From assembly GCF_003149475.2 (NCBI RefSeq), contig NZ_QFWV02000002.1:178561-214398 (forward strand): a stretch of 35,838 nucleotides of DNA. The letters run 5' to 3'. Shown here piece by piece: positions 12,424-20,765 of this stretch (the stretch's first letter is position 1; each line of letters opens with the position of its first letter). Under the pieces are notes generated by a model that saw only the letters and a program-made list of their open reading frames with translations, was not told the DNA's origin and ran no database searches. Source of the stretch: Oceaniradius stylonematis. GTDB taxonomy: Bacteria; Pseudomonadota; Alphaproteobacteria; Rhizobiales; Rhizobiaceae. Position numbers and translations under genes: made by a program.

Positions 12424-13095
12424 ATGATGGCCGATATGCCCAAACCGATGAGCGTCGATGTGATTTCCGACGTGATGTGCCCCTGGTGCTTCATCGGCAA
12501 GCGCCGGCTGGAGCGCGCAGCCGAGATGGCCGAGGGCGAGTTCGATCTGACGGTCCATTGGCGGCCCTATCAGCTTGACGCGACCATTCCGCCCGGCGGC
12601 ATGGACCGCAAGACCTATCTTGAAAACAAGTTCGGCGGGCCGGAGCGGGCGCAGGAGATCTACAGCCGGATCGAGGCGGCCGGGGCGGGCGAGGGGATCG
12701 ACTTCAATTTCGACGCCATTGCCATTTCGCCCAACACGCTCGACGCGCACCGTGTCGTCCGTTGGGCCGGCGATGCCAGCCCGACCATGCAAGCGGCTGT
12801 CGTCGAGCAATTGTTCGCCCGCTTCTTCCTGCATGGCGAAAATGTCGGCGATCATGGCGTTCTGGTGGAGGCCGCCGGCGAAGCGGGGATGGATGGCACC
12901 GAGGTGCGCCAATGGCTCGAAAGCGACCGGGATGCGGCCGAAACGCAAGCCGAAGCCGCCCGCGCCGCGCAGATCGGCGTCACGGGCGTGCCATGCTTCA
13001 TCTTCGGCAGGCGCGTCGCGGTGACCGGCGCGCACGATCCCGAAACGCTGTTCATGGCCATGCGCCAGACCGCGCAGGAAGCGCAGCCGAACTGA
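12424..13095 (+). CDS. DsbA-family oxidoreductase, FrnE-like
   Basis: A 223-residue cytosolic thioredoxin-fold protein. The active site C19-P-W-C22 sits after the first strand (ISDVMCPWCFIGKRRLE), a helical insertion follows (TYLENKFGG), and TGVPCFIFG carries the conserved cis-proline. This is the FrnE/polyketide-synthesis disulfide oxidoreductase subgroup, close to 2-hydroxychromene-2-carboxylate isomerases; the CxxC makes an oxidoreductase more likely than the isomerase. There is no signal peptide. Start at ATG 12424, with GAAAGGA seven bases upstream; ATG 12427 is an alternative. It probably shares a transcript with the binding protein upstream and converges with hspQ across a 15-bp gap. 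Confidence 0.9.
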   Translation: MMADMPKPMSVDVISDVMCPWCFIGKRRLERAAEMAEGEFDLTVHWRPYQLDATIPPGGMDRKTYLENKFGGPERAQEIYSRIEAAGAGEGIDFNFDAIAISPNTLDAHRVVRWAGDASPTMQAAVVEQLFARFFLHGENVGDHGVLVEAAGEAGMDGTEVRQWLESDRDAAETQAEAARAAQIGVTGVPCFIFGRRVAVTGAHDPETLFMAMRQTAQEAQPN

Positions 13096-13110
13096 GGGCG
13101 GCGCGTTCGC

Positions 13111-13458
13111 TTAGTGGGCCATCACGTCGCGCACGACATAGCGCCCGTGGTCGGCGCTCCAGTCGAACATGTCGCCGACCTGGGGGTGCCGCACCGGCTC
13201 GCCCGTCTCGTCCGGCAACAGGTTCTGCTCGGAGACATAGGCCACATATTCGGTGTCCTCGTTCTCGGCGAGCAGGTGATAGAAGGGCTGGTCGCGGCGC
13301 GGCCGGATCTCCGCCGGGATCGCCTCGTACCATTCCTCGGTGTTGTCGAATTCGGGGTCGATGTCGAAGATCACCCCGCGAAACGGGAACATGCGGTGCC
13401 GGACGATGTCGCCGATCCCGAACCGCGCGCTGACCATTTTTGCATCAGAATATCTCAT
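13111..13458 (-). CDS. hspQ: Heat shock protein HspQ (YccV family)
   Basis: A 115-residue protein whose core (FGIGDIVRHRMFPFRGVIFD, then EEWYEAIPAEIRP, PFYHLLAENEDTEYVAYV and SEQNLLPD) matches HspQ, a hemimethylated-DNA-binding fold protein that acts as a specificity factor for the Lon protease. The alphaproteobacterial form carries a longer C-terminal tail (VRHPQVGDMFDW...), present here. Start at ATG 13458 has TTAGGG upstream; the next ATG, seven codons in, has none. A CTTGAAA heptamer lies upstream on the coding strand (13494-13488), which resembles the -35 part of heat-shock (RpoH) promoters, but the -10 part is poor. It diverges from the AEC transporter gene. Confidence 0.93.
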   Translation of the reverse strand: MRYSDAKMVSARFGIGDIVRHRMFPFRGVIFDIDPEFDNTEEWYEAIPAEIRPRRDQPFYHLLAENEDTEYVAYVSEQNLLPDETGEPVRHPQVGDMFDWSADHGRYVVRDVMAH

Positions 13459-13573
13459 GGCCCTAATTTGATGCGATAATCGGGTCGTTTCAAGGCCTTG
13501 ACCGGTCCGGCGCCAAGCCGGTACGCCATGGGCAGCGGCGGGTGTGCTGTCGTGCGGCCTTCGTGGGGAGTTC

Positions 13574-14539
13574 ATGGCAAGCGTCTTCGGCCTGGTCCTG
13601 CCGTTCTTCGGGCTGATTGCCCTGGGGTTCGTGACCGCCCGCGTGACGCGCCAGCCGCTCGAAGCGCTGGGCTGGATGAACACGTTCATCATCTATGTCG
13701 CGCTACCGGCGCTGTTCTTCAATCTACTGGCCAAAACACCGGTCGAGGAACTGACCCAGTGGCGGTTCATCGTCGGCACCACGCTGTCCACATTCGCCGT
13801 CTTCGCGCTGATGTTCGTCATCGGGATTTTCCGCACGCGCGGCCGGGTGGACGAGAGCACGGTGATGGGGCTCGCCGGCGCCTACGGCAACATCGGCTAT
13901 ATGGGGCCGGGGCTGGCGCTTCTGGCGTTCGGCGAAGCGGCCGTCGTGCCGGTCGCGCTGGTGTTCTGCTTCGACAACACGCTGCACTTCGTCATCGCGC
14001 CGCTGATGATGGCGCTGGCCGACGATTCGCCGGACCGTCCGCCGGCGTGGAAGCTGGCGCTCGATGTCGCAAGGCGCATCCTGCTGCACCCGTTCATCCT
14101 GGCGACGATTGTCGGGATCACCGCCGCCATTGCCGGCTTCCGCCCGCCGGCGGCCGCGCAGACGCTGCTCGACTATCTGGCCGGCGCGGCCGCACCCTGT
14201 GCGCTGTTCGCCATGGGCGTCACGCTGGCGTTGCGCCCGCTCCGGCGCATCCCCGCGGAGACCGCGTTCATCGTGCCGATCAAGCTGATCGTGCATCCGG
14301 TCATCGCCTATGTGCTGGTCTCGTATATCGGCGATTTTCCGCCGGTCTGGGTCTACTCGGCCATGCTGCTGGCGGCGCTGCCGAGCGCCACCAACGTCTT
14401 CGTCATCGCCCAGCAATATGGTGTGTGGGTCGAGCGCGCCTCGGCCATGGTGCTGCTGACCACGGTGGGCTCGGTCGCCACCGTCACGCTGCTGCTCTAC
14501 CTGATGACCAATTCTATCCTGCCGCCCGATCTGTTCTGA
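13574..14539 (+). CDS. AEC-family (auxin efflux carrier) permease
   Basis: A 321-residue membrane protein with about ten predicted helices, starting directly with a helix (ASVFGLVLPFFGLIALGF). Family marks include YVALPALFFNLLAKTP in helix two, the GAYGNIGYMGPGL loop with its conserved asparagine and glycines, and near the end LAALPSATNVFVIAQQYG, the second discontinuous-helix motif. AEC members export or exchange organic anions such as malate and malonate; substrate here is unknown. Start ATG 13574 is preceded by GGGGAG at good distance. Its 3' end runs 26 bp into the convergent FAD monooxygenase gene (14514-14539). Confidence 0.92.
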   Translation: MASVFGLVLPFFGLIALGFVTARVTRQPLEALGWMNTFIIYVALPALFFNLLAKTPVEELTQWRFIVGTTLSTFAVFALMFVIGIFRTRGRVDESTVMGLAGAYGNIGYMGPGLALLAFGEAAVVPVALVFCFDNTLHFVIAPLMMALADDSPDRPPAWKLALDVARRILLHPFILATIVGITAAIAGFRPPAAAQTLLDYLAGAAAPCALFAMGVTLALRPLRRIPAETAFIVPIKLIVHPVIAYVLVSYIGDFPPVWVYSAMLLAALPSATNVFVIAQQYGVWVERASAMVLLTTVGSVATVTLLLYLMTNSILPPDLF

Positions 14540-15749
14540 CATCGGCGTCTTTGCCCCGGAACGGGCCTGCCATGGCTTTCAGCCCGCCGCCCGGCTCGAT
14601 CCCCTCGCGCATCACCAGGCCGCGCAAAGGGCTGATGTTGCGCAGCACGGACAGGAAGGCCGCACGGCCCATCTGCACCGGCAGGAAGTCGGTCAGGAGC
14701 GACCGGTTGAGCACATCGACGCCGCCGGTACGCATGTAGACATCGGCGCGGCGGCGCATGTCGTAGCGCCGCGCCACCGCCGCCGCGCCGGGGTCTTCGC
14801 CCGCCTTGGCCAGAACGGCGGCCAGATCGGCGACATCGCGAAAGCCCAGATTGAGGCCCTGCGCCCCGATTGGCGGGAAGGCATGCGCGGCCTGCCCGAT
14901 CAGCATGACGCGCGCCTTGCCGAACGTGTGGGCGACGAGGCTCGACAGCGGCCAGCCTTGAGGTTTCGTCACGTTGGAGACCTTGCCCAGCGTCGATTGC
15001 AGATTGTCCTCGATCGCGCGCGCCAGCGCATCGGGCTCCATCGCCATGACTGTTTCGACCCGCTCGGGCCGCATCACCCAGACAAGGCTCGACCGGTTTC
15101 CGGGCAGGGGAACCTGCGTGAACGGGCCTTCCTGCGTGTGGAACTCGGTCGAGATGAACTCGTGGTGGCGCTCATGGTCGAAGGCGGCAACGAGCGCGGT
15201 CTGCGGATAGCTCCAAGAGCGCTGGCCGATATCGGCGGCCTGCCGGACCAGCGAATGAACGCCGTCGGCTCCGACCACAAGCCGGGTTTCGTAGGTATCG
15301 CCATTGGAGAGCGTGACGAACGCCGCATCATCGTTGAAGGCGACCGCCGACACCATCGCGTCGACCGTTTCGATCAGATCATGCGCCTTGACGGCCTTTT
15401 CCAGCGCCGTGTTCAGCGCCTGGTTGGGAATGTTGAAGCCGAACTCCTCATAGCCGGCCTCGGCCGCGCGGAAACTGACCGTCGGCGCGCGAAACAGGCG
15501 TCCGGTCGCATCGACCATGCGCAGCACCTTGAGCGGCGCAGCCGCCTCTTCGCAGTCGCTGAAGATGCCATAGTCGCGCAGCATGTGTATTGCCGGCTGC
15601 ATCAGCGCCGTGGTGCGGGAATCATCGTCGAGAAATGTACCCGACGGCGCGGCGAGCACGGTGCGGTAGCCGCAGGCGGCGGCCTCGAGCGCGGCTGCCA
15701 TGCCGGTCGGCCCGGCGCCGGAAATGACGATGTCGGCGGGTTTGGTCAT
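14514..15749 (-). CDS. UbiH/UbiF/Coq6-family FAD-dependent monooxygenase
   Basis: A 411-residue flavoprotein. The N-terminal FAD-binding motif is ISGAGPTGMAAALEA; VVGADGVHSLVR is the DG motif; LIGQAAHAFPPIGAQGLNLG is the second FAD (ribose-contacting) motif. In canonical members this last motif is GDAAH; here the aspartate is replaced by Q286. Relatives hydroxylate the ubiquinone ring or other aromatics, and the gene is probably a UbiH-like ubiquinone enzyme, but substrate cannot be fixed. I choose ATG 15749 (MTKPADIVISGAG) because GAGGC lies about eight bases upstream; the longer start at 15779 has no ribosome-binding site. It converges with and overlaps the AEC gene, and diverges from the BMP-type ABC operon. 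Confidence 0.88.
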   Translation of the reverse strand: MTKPADIVISGAGPTGMAAALEAAACGYRTVLAAPSGTFLDDDSRTTALMQPAIHMLRDYGIFSDCEEAAAPLKVLRMVDATGRLFRAPTVSFRAAEAGYEEFGFNIPNQALNTALEKAVKAHDLIETVDAMVSAVAFNDDAAFVTLSNGDTYETRLVVGADGVHSLVRQAADIGQRSWSYPQTALVAAFDHERHHEFISTEFHTQEGPFTQVPLPGNRSSLVWVMRPERVETVMAMEPDALARAIEDNLQSTLGKVSNVTKPQGWPLSSLVAHTFGKARVMLIGQAAHAFPPIGAQGLNLGFRDVADLAAVLAKAGEDPGAAAVARRYDMRRRADVYMRTGGVDVLNRSLLTDFLPVQMGRAAFLSVLRNISPLRGLVMREGIEPGGGLKAMAGPFRGKDADVRTDRAAG

Positions 15750-15944
15750 GGCGAACGCCTCTATTTCATTGCCATCCATTTGGCGCGCGGTTCCCGTGCT
15801 GTCCAGCCGCCAATTGCCGCACGGTCGTCGGCACGCAACACGACATTGTGGGGAGAAAAGCCGGCAAGCGAGACGTTTTGCGTTGCACAGCGGCGCGGTC
15901 GGCGCATACGCTCAAAGTGTTGCGCAACAGATTGACCGGTGCCG
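15750..15944. other. Divergent intergenic region upstream of the BMP-type ABC operon
   Basis: 195 bp between the monooxygenase and the ABC ATPase gene. TTGCAC at about 15880 with ATACGC 17 bp downstream is a possible weak promoter toward the ABC operon. No operator-like palindrome stands out. Confidence 0.3.
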
Positions 15945-17531
15945 ATGACCGCCAGCGCGTCCGAAAAACCCGGTCCGACGCCGCTTCTGGCGGTCGAGGG
16001 CATCACCAAGCGGTTTGGCGATCTCGTCGCCAACGATGCGGTCGATTTCGACATTCTAGCGGGCGAAATCCACGCGCTTCTGGGCGAGAACGGCGCCGGC
16101 AAGTCGACGCTGGTGAAGATGCTGTTCGGGTCGCTGATGCCCGACGGCGGACGGATTGTCTGGAACGGCGAACAGGTTTCGATCGCCAATCCTTCCGCTG
16201 CAAGACATCTTGGCATCGGCATGGTTTTCCAGCATTTTTCGCTGTTTGACTCGCTGACCGTCGCCGAGAACATCGCCCTGTCTCTGGAGGACGATGTGCC
16301 GCTGTCGACGGTGGCGGACGAGGCGCGCCGGCTGGGCGAGGTCTACGGCCTGACGCTCAACCCCGAGGCGCTGGCCGGCGATCTGTCCGTTGGCGAGCGC
16401 CAGCGGGTGGAGATCATCCGCTGCCTTTTGCAGGAACCGAGCCTGATCATCCTCGACGAGCCGACATCGGTGCTGACGCCGCAGGAAGCGGAACGGCTGT
16501 TCGAGACGCTCGACAAGCTCAAGGCCGAGGGAAAGTCGATCCTCTACATTTCGCACAAGCTCGACGAGGTGAAACGGCTTTGTGATCGGGCGACCGTGCT
16601 GCGCCACGGCAAGGTGGTCGCCCATTGCGATCCGCGCGCCGAAACCGCCAAGAGCCTTGCGGCCATGATGGTCGGCGAGGAGGTGCAGGCGGTTCGCCGG
16701 ACCCATGACGCGCCGGCCGACGGCGAAGCCGGGCGCGATGTCGTGCTCGGTGTGCGCAATCTCGATCAGCCGCCGCTCGGTCCGTTCTCGACGCCGCTGC
16801 GCGCAATCCACATGAACGTCCATGCGGGCGAAGTGTTCGGCATTGCGGGCGTTGCCGGCAACGGCCAGTCGGAACTGTTCGAGGCCTTGTCGGGCGAACA
16901 GCTCCAGGACAATCCCAACGCCGTCACCATCGGCGGCGCGCCGGCCGGGCGGCTCGGTCCGAACGGACGCCGGCGGCTGGGCGCGGCGTTCGCCCCCGAA
17001 GAGCGGTTCGGCCATGCCGCCGTCGCCACCATGCCGCTGACCGAGAATATCCTTTTGAGCCGGCACGCATCGGACGCCAGCGCCTACCAGTCCGGCGGGC
17101 GGCTGGGCATGTTGCGCCGCTCGGCGCTGGGGCGGACGCTCGCCCGCGTGGTCGATGCGATGGATGTGCGCAAGTCCGGCGAGAACCCCGACGCGGGAAC
17201 GCTGTCGGGCGGCAATCTGCAAAAGCTGATCCTGGGCCGCGAATTCGACCGGCGGCCGCGGCTTTTCATCGTCAATCAGCCCACTTGGGGCGTCGATGCG
17301 GGCGCCGCGGCACGCATCCGCCAGGCACTGATGGATGCGGCGACCGCCGGCGCCGGCGCGCTGGTCATCAGCCAGGACCTCGATGAACTGCTGGAAATGT
17401 GCGACCGGATCTCGGTCATCCACAACGGCGAAATGTCCGAGCCGCTCGATGCGCGCACGGTGACCCGCGAGCAACTCGGCCTTTTGATGGGCGGCGCCGA
17501 ACCCGAAAAGCATCACGGGGTCGCTGCATGA
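15945..17531 (+). CDS. BMP/PnrA-type ABC transporter, ATP-binding protein with two ATPase domains
   Basis: A 528-residue tandem ATPase. Domain one has Walker A GENGAGKST (47-55), signature LSVGERQ and Walker B LIILDEPTSVLTP. Domain two has a degenerate P-loop (GVAGNGQSELFEA), signature LSGGNLQK and a Walker B end of VNQPTWGVD in which the catalytic glutamate is glutamine. This asymmetric arrangement is normal for the sugar/nucleoside (RbsA/YufO) class. With the two permeases and BMP-family binding protein downstream it forms a complete importer, probably for nucleosides by analogy with PnrA and YufNOPQ. ATG 15945 is chosen; GTG 15939 is an alternative and neither has a strong ribosome-binding site. 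Its stop overlaps the next start (ATGA). Confidence 0.94.
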   Translation: MTASASEKPGPTPLLAVEGITKRFGDLVANDAVDFDILAGEIHALLGENGAGKSTLVKMLFGSLMPDGGRIVWNGEQVSIANPSAARHLGIGMVFQHFSLFDSLTVAENIALSLEDDVPLSTVADEARRLGEVYGLTLNPEALAGDLSVGERQRVEIIRCLLQEPSLIILDEPTSVLTPQEAERLFETLDKLKAEGKSILYISHKLDEVKRLCDRATVLRHGKVVAHCDPRAETAKSLAAMMVGEEVQAVRRTHDAPADGEAGRDVVLGVRNLDQPPLGPFSTPLRAIHMNVHAGEVFGIAGVAGNGQSELFEALSGEQLQDNPNAVTIGGAPAGRLGPNGRRRLGAAFAPEERFGHAAVATMPLTENILLSRHASDASAYQSGGRLGMLRRSALGRTLARVVDAMDVRKSGENPDAGTLSGGNLQKLILGREFDRRPRLFIVNQPTWGVDAGAAARIRQALMDAATAGAGALVISQDLDELLEMCDRISVIHNGEMSEPLDARTVTREQLGLLMGGAEPEKHHGVAA

Positions 17532-18625
17532 CGCGGATCGAACTCGTCCGCCGGCCGCAGCATTCGGCGCTGTTCAGCGTGCTGTCGCCGTTCATCGCCG
17601 TGCTGATCACCGCGCTGATCGGCGGCATCATGTTCGCCATGCTGGGCAAGTCGCCGATCGGCGGGCTCCATGCCTATTTCATCGAACCGCTCACCGAGGT
17701 GTGGTCGATCCACGAGCTGATCATCAAGGCGACGCCGCTGATCCTCATCGCGGTCGGGCTTTCGGTCTGCTTCCTGTCCAACAACTGGAACATCGGCGCC
17801 GAAGGCCAGTTCATCATGGGCGCGATCGCCGGATCGGTCATGCCGGTGCTCTATCCGGGCATCACCGGGCCGATGGTGCTGCCGCTGATGCTGGTCATGG
17901 GGATGGCGGGCGGCGCGGCCTGGGCGACGGTCCCGGCATTCCTCAAGGCGCGGTTCGGCACCAACGAGATCCTGTCCTCGCTGATGCTGGTCTATGTCGC
18001 CGAACTGTTCCTCGACTGGCTGGTGCGCGGGCCTTGGCGAAATCCCGAAGGCTTCAACTTCCCCGAAACCCGCTCCTTCCATGCCGATGCCATCCTGCCG
18101 GAAATGCTCTCCGCCTCGGGGCGCGCACATTACGGCTTCGTTTTCGCGATCCTCGCCGCGCTGATCGTCTGGTTCATGCTTTCGCGCACGCTCAAGGGCT
18201 ATGAGATCCGGGTGCTTGGCGAAAGCCCGAGGGCAGGGCGGTTTGCCGGCTTTTCGGCCAAGCGCATGGTCTTTTTTGCCTTCATCGTTTCCGGCGCGCT
18301 TGCCGGGCTGGCGGGCATCATCGAAGTGTCCGGCGCGATCGGCCAATTGCGCCCCGCCATCTCGCCCGGCTATGGCTTCACGGCGATCATCGTGGCGTTC
18401 CTGGGACGTCTCAACCCGCTCGGCATCGTCGCCGCCGGGCTGATCCTGGCGCTCTCATATCTGGGCGGCGAGGCGGCCCAGATATCGCTCGGCGTCTCCG
18501 ACAAGGTGGCCAATGTGTTCCAGGGCGTGCTGCTGTTCTCGGTGCTCGCCTGCGACACGCTGATCCGCTACCGCATCCGCATCGTCCGCCCGCAACCCGC
18601 CGCCGCACCGGAGCCCGCACGATGA
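17528..18625 (+). CDS. BMP-type ABC transporter permease, first subunit
   Basis: A 365-residue inner-membrane protein with eight to ten predicted helices. The family motif VCFLSNNWNIGAEGQFIMGA (near residues 79-98) and the later GESPRAGRFAGF cytoplasmic coupling loop identify the branched BPD_transp_2 permease of nucleoside-type importers (YufP-like). Start ATG 17528 overlaps the ATPase stop by four bases, and its own stop overlaps the second permease in the same way, giving tight translational coupling. Its cytoplasmic C-terminus ends in a proline/alanine-rich stretch. Confidence 0.93.
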   Translation: MTRIELVRRPQHSALFSVLSPFIAVLITALIGGIMFAMLGKSPIGGLHAYFIEPLTEVWSIHELIIKATPLILIAVGLSVCFLSNNWNIGAEGQFIMGAIAGSVMPVLYPGITGPMVLPLMLVMGMAGGAAWATVPAFLKARFGTNEILSSLMLVYVAELFLDWLVRGPWRNPEGFNFPETRSFHADAILPEMLSASGRAHYGFVFAILAALIVWFMLSRTLKGYEIRVLGESPRAGRFAGFSAKRMVFFAFIVSGALAGLAGIIEVSGAIGQLRPAISPGYGFTAIIVAFLGRLNPLGIVAAGLILALSYLGGEAAQISLGVSDKVANVFQGVLLFSVLACDTLIRYRIRIVRPQPAAAPEPAR

Positions 18626-19548
18626 GTCCCGATGTAATCCAGGCGATACTCCTGACGGTCGTCACGGCCGCAACGCCGCTTCTGATCGCGGCGATGGGTG
18701 AACTGGTGGTCGAACGCTCCGGCGTTCTCAATCTCGGCGTCGAGGGCATGATGATCATCGGCGCGGTCACCGGCTTCGGCGCCGCGCAGATCACCGGCTC
18801 GCCCTGGGCCGGCGTTCTGGCGGCAATTATCTGCGGCGCGCTGTTCTCGCTGCCCTTTGCCGTCCTGACTTTGTCGCTGGCCACCAACCAGGTGGCGACC
18901 GGATTGTCCCTGACCCTTCTGGGGCTGGGCGTTGCCGGCATGATCGGCGAACAGTTCGTCGGCCTGCCGGGCGTCCGTCTCGAGGCCGTCAACGTGCCTT
19001 TCCTCGTCGATATTCCGCTGATCGGACGGCTCCTGTTCGGACAGGACCCGATCTTCTATCTGTCCATCGGTCTGGCGGTCGGCGTCTGGTGGTTCATCTT
19101 CCGCACCCGCGCCGGCCTGACCCTGCGCGCGGTCGGCGACAGCCATGGGTCCGCCCATGCGCTGGGCATCAATGTGCTGCGCGTGCGTTATCTGGCGGTG
19201 ATGTTCGGCGGCGCCTGCGCCGGGCTGGCCGGCGCGCACCTGTCGCTGGTCTACATTCCGCAATGGGTGGAGAACATGACGGCGGGCCGCGGCTGGATCG
19301 CGCTGGCGCTCGTCGTCTTCGCCTCATGGCTGCCGCTGCGGGTCGTCATCGGCGCCTATCTGTTCGGCGCGGTCACCATCGCCCAGTTCCACGCGCAGGC
19401 GCAGGGCGTCGCCATACCCTCACAATTGCTGTCGGCGCTGCCCTATCTGGCGACGATTGTCGTTCTTGTCTTGATTTCATCCAACAGACGGATGACGATG
19501 CGAAATACGCCAGCGTCGCTGGGCAAGCCCTTTGTTCCGGACCGCTAG
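18622..19548 (+). CDS. BMP-type ABC transporter permease, second subunit
   Basis: A 308-residue inner-membrane protein (YufQ-like), shorter than its partner. Near the N-terminus, GELVVERSGVLNLGVEGMM is the characteristic motif; GLTLRAVGDSHGSAHALGIN is the cytoplasmic coupling loop. About eight helices are predicted. The ATG at 18622 overlaps the upstream stop by four bases (ATGA). The C-terminus ends in a short polar tail after helix eight (SNRRMTMRNTPASLG). It pairs with the first permease to form the membrane channel of the importer. Confidence 0.93.
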   Translation: MSPDVIQAILLTVVTAATPLLIAAMGELVVERSGVLNLGVEGMMIIGAVTGFGAAQITGSPWAGVLAAIICGALFSLPFAVLTLSLATNQVATGLSLTLLGLGVAGMIGEQFVGLPGVRLEAVNVPFLVDIPLIGRLLFGQDPIFYLSIGLAVGVWWFIFRTRAGLTLRAVGDSHGSAHALGINVLRVRYLAVMFGGACAGLAGAHLSLVYIPQWVENMTAGRGWIALALVVFASWLPLRVVIGAYLFGAVTIAQFHAQAQGVAIPSQLLSALPYLATIVVLVLISSNRRMTMRNTPASLGKPFVPDR

Positions 19549-19634
19549 CAACAACAACAAGCCGATCACGGGCGGGATCGCGCGACAGCGCGTCTAAGAG
19601 TTTGGGCAATCGAGAGTTTCGGGGAAAGGCGATC
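19549..19634 (+). other. Intercistronic gap with small hairpin before the binding-protein gene
   Basis: 86 bp separate the permease from the binding-protein gene, whereas the other junctions in this operon overlap. CGCGC (19579-19583) pairs with GCGCG (19588-19592) around GACA. A segment like this can shield a downstream message from decay or mark a separate start, letting the binding protein be made in excess; that role is inference. Confidence 0.3.
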
Positions 19635-20705
19635 ATGAAGAAACTTGCAACATCACTTCTGGCGGCGGCAGCGGCCGTGGCCATCACCGGCGCGGCGCAG
19701 GCTGCCGACGCCAAGGCGTGCTTCATCTATGTCGGGCCGATCGGCGACTATGGCTGGTCCTATCAGCACCACCAGGGTCTGCTCGACGTGGAAAAGGCGT
19801 TCGGCGACCGGGTCGAGACCGCCTATCTCGAAAGCGTGGCGGAAGGCGCCGACGCCGAGCGCGCGATCGAGCGTTTCGCACGGTCGGGCTGCGACATCAT
19901 CTTCACGACGTCGTTCGGCTATATGGACGCGACCAACAAGGTGGCGGCCAGGTTCCCGGACGTGAAGTTCGAACACGCGACCGGCTACAAACGCGAGTCG
20001 CCGAACGTTGCGACCTACAATTCGAAGTTCTATCAGGGCCGCTACGTGCAGGGCCAGATCGCGGCCAGCGTGTCGGAGACCGGCGTCGCCGGCTACATCG
20101 CCTCGTTCCCGATCCCCGAAGTGGTGCGCGGCATCAACTCGTTCATCCTGGGCGCGCAGTCGGTCAATCCGGACTTTTCGCTGAAGGTGGTCTGGGTGAA
20201 CACCTGGTTCGATCCCGGCAAGGAAGCCGACGCCGCCAAGGCGCTGATCGACCAGGGCGTCGACATTCTCACCCAGCACACCGATTCCACCGCGCCCATG
20301 CAGGTGGCCGAGGAGCGCGGCATCAAGGCGTTCGGCCAGGCGTCCGACATGTACGCCTTCGGCGAGCAGACCCAGCTCACCTCGATCATCGACGATTGGG
20401 GCCCGTATTATGTCGAGCGCGTGCAGGCGGTGCTGGACGGCACCTGGGAGAGCCACGATGTGTGGGACGGCATGGCCGAGGGCCATGTGGCGATGGCGCC
20501 CTACTGGAACATGCCCTATGAGGTCGCCGCCATGGCCAAGAAGACCGCAACGGCGATCACGGTCGGCGTGCTCGAGCCGTTCACCGGTCCGATCACCAAG
20601 CAGGACGGCACCGAATGGCTGGCCGAGGGCGAGACGGCCGACATCGGCGCGCTTCTGGGCATGAATTTCTACGTTCAGGGCGTCGACGACCAGCTGCCCG
20701 AATAA
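19635..20705 (+). CDS. BMP family ABC transporter substrate-binding protein
   Basis: A 356-residue periplasmic protein with a 23-to-24-residue signal peptide (ATSLLAAAAAVAITGAAQAAD). The mature start, CFIYVGPIGDYGWSYQHHQG, is the PnrA/BMP signature whose Asp, Trp and Tyr/His line the nucleoside pocket in characterised members; FTTSFGYMDATNKVA and YNSKFYQGRYVQGQIA follow. There is no lipobox cysteine after the signal, so it is a soluble periplasmic protein rather than a lipoprotein. Start ATG 19635 has GGGGAAAGG upstream. It is the last gene of its operon, after ATPase and permeases, and is closed by a strong terminator. The ligand is inferred to be a nucleoside or related compound. Confidence 0.93.
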   Translation: MKKLATSLLAAAAAVAITGAAQAADAKACFIYVGPIGDYGWSYQHHQGLLDVEKAFGDRVETAYLESVAEGADAERAIERFARSGCDIIFTTSFGYMDATNKVAARFPDVKFEHATGYKRESPNVATYNSKFYQGRYVQGQIAASVSETGVAGYIASFPIPEVVRGINSFILGAQSVNPDFSLKVVWVNTWFDPGKEADAAKALIDQGVDILTQHTDSTAPMQVAEERGIKAFGQASDMYAFGEQTQLTSIIDDWGPYYVERVQAVLDGTWESHDVWDGMAEGHVAMAPYWNMPYEVAAMAKKTATAITVGVLEPFTGPITKQDGTEWLAEGETADIGALLGMNFYVQGVDDQLPE

Positions 20706-20733
20706 GCGCGCAGGCGCCGACACCTTCGATCAG

Positions 20734-20765
20734 GGCGCCCGGGGTTTCCGCCCCGGGCGCCTTTT
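20734..20765 (+). terminator. Intrinsic terminator of the BMP-type ABC operon
   Basis: GGCGCCCGGGG (20734-20744) pairs perfectly with CCCCGGGCGCC (20751-20761), an 11-pair stem with loop TTTCCG, followed by TTTT (20762-20765). It lies 28 bp after the binding-protein stop, and its last T is shared with the stop of the convergent GT87 gene. Confidence 0.92.
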
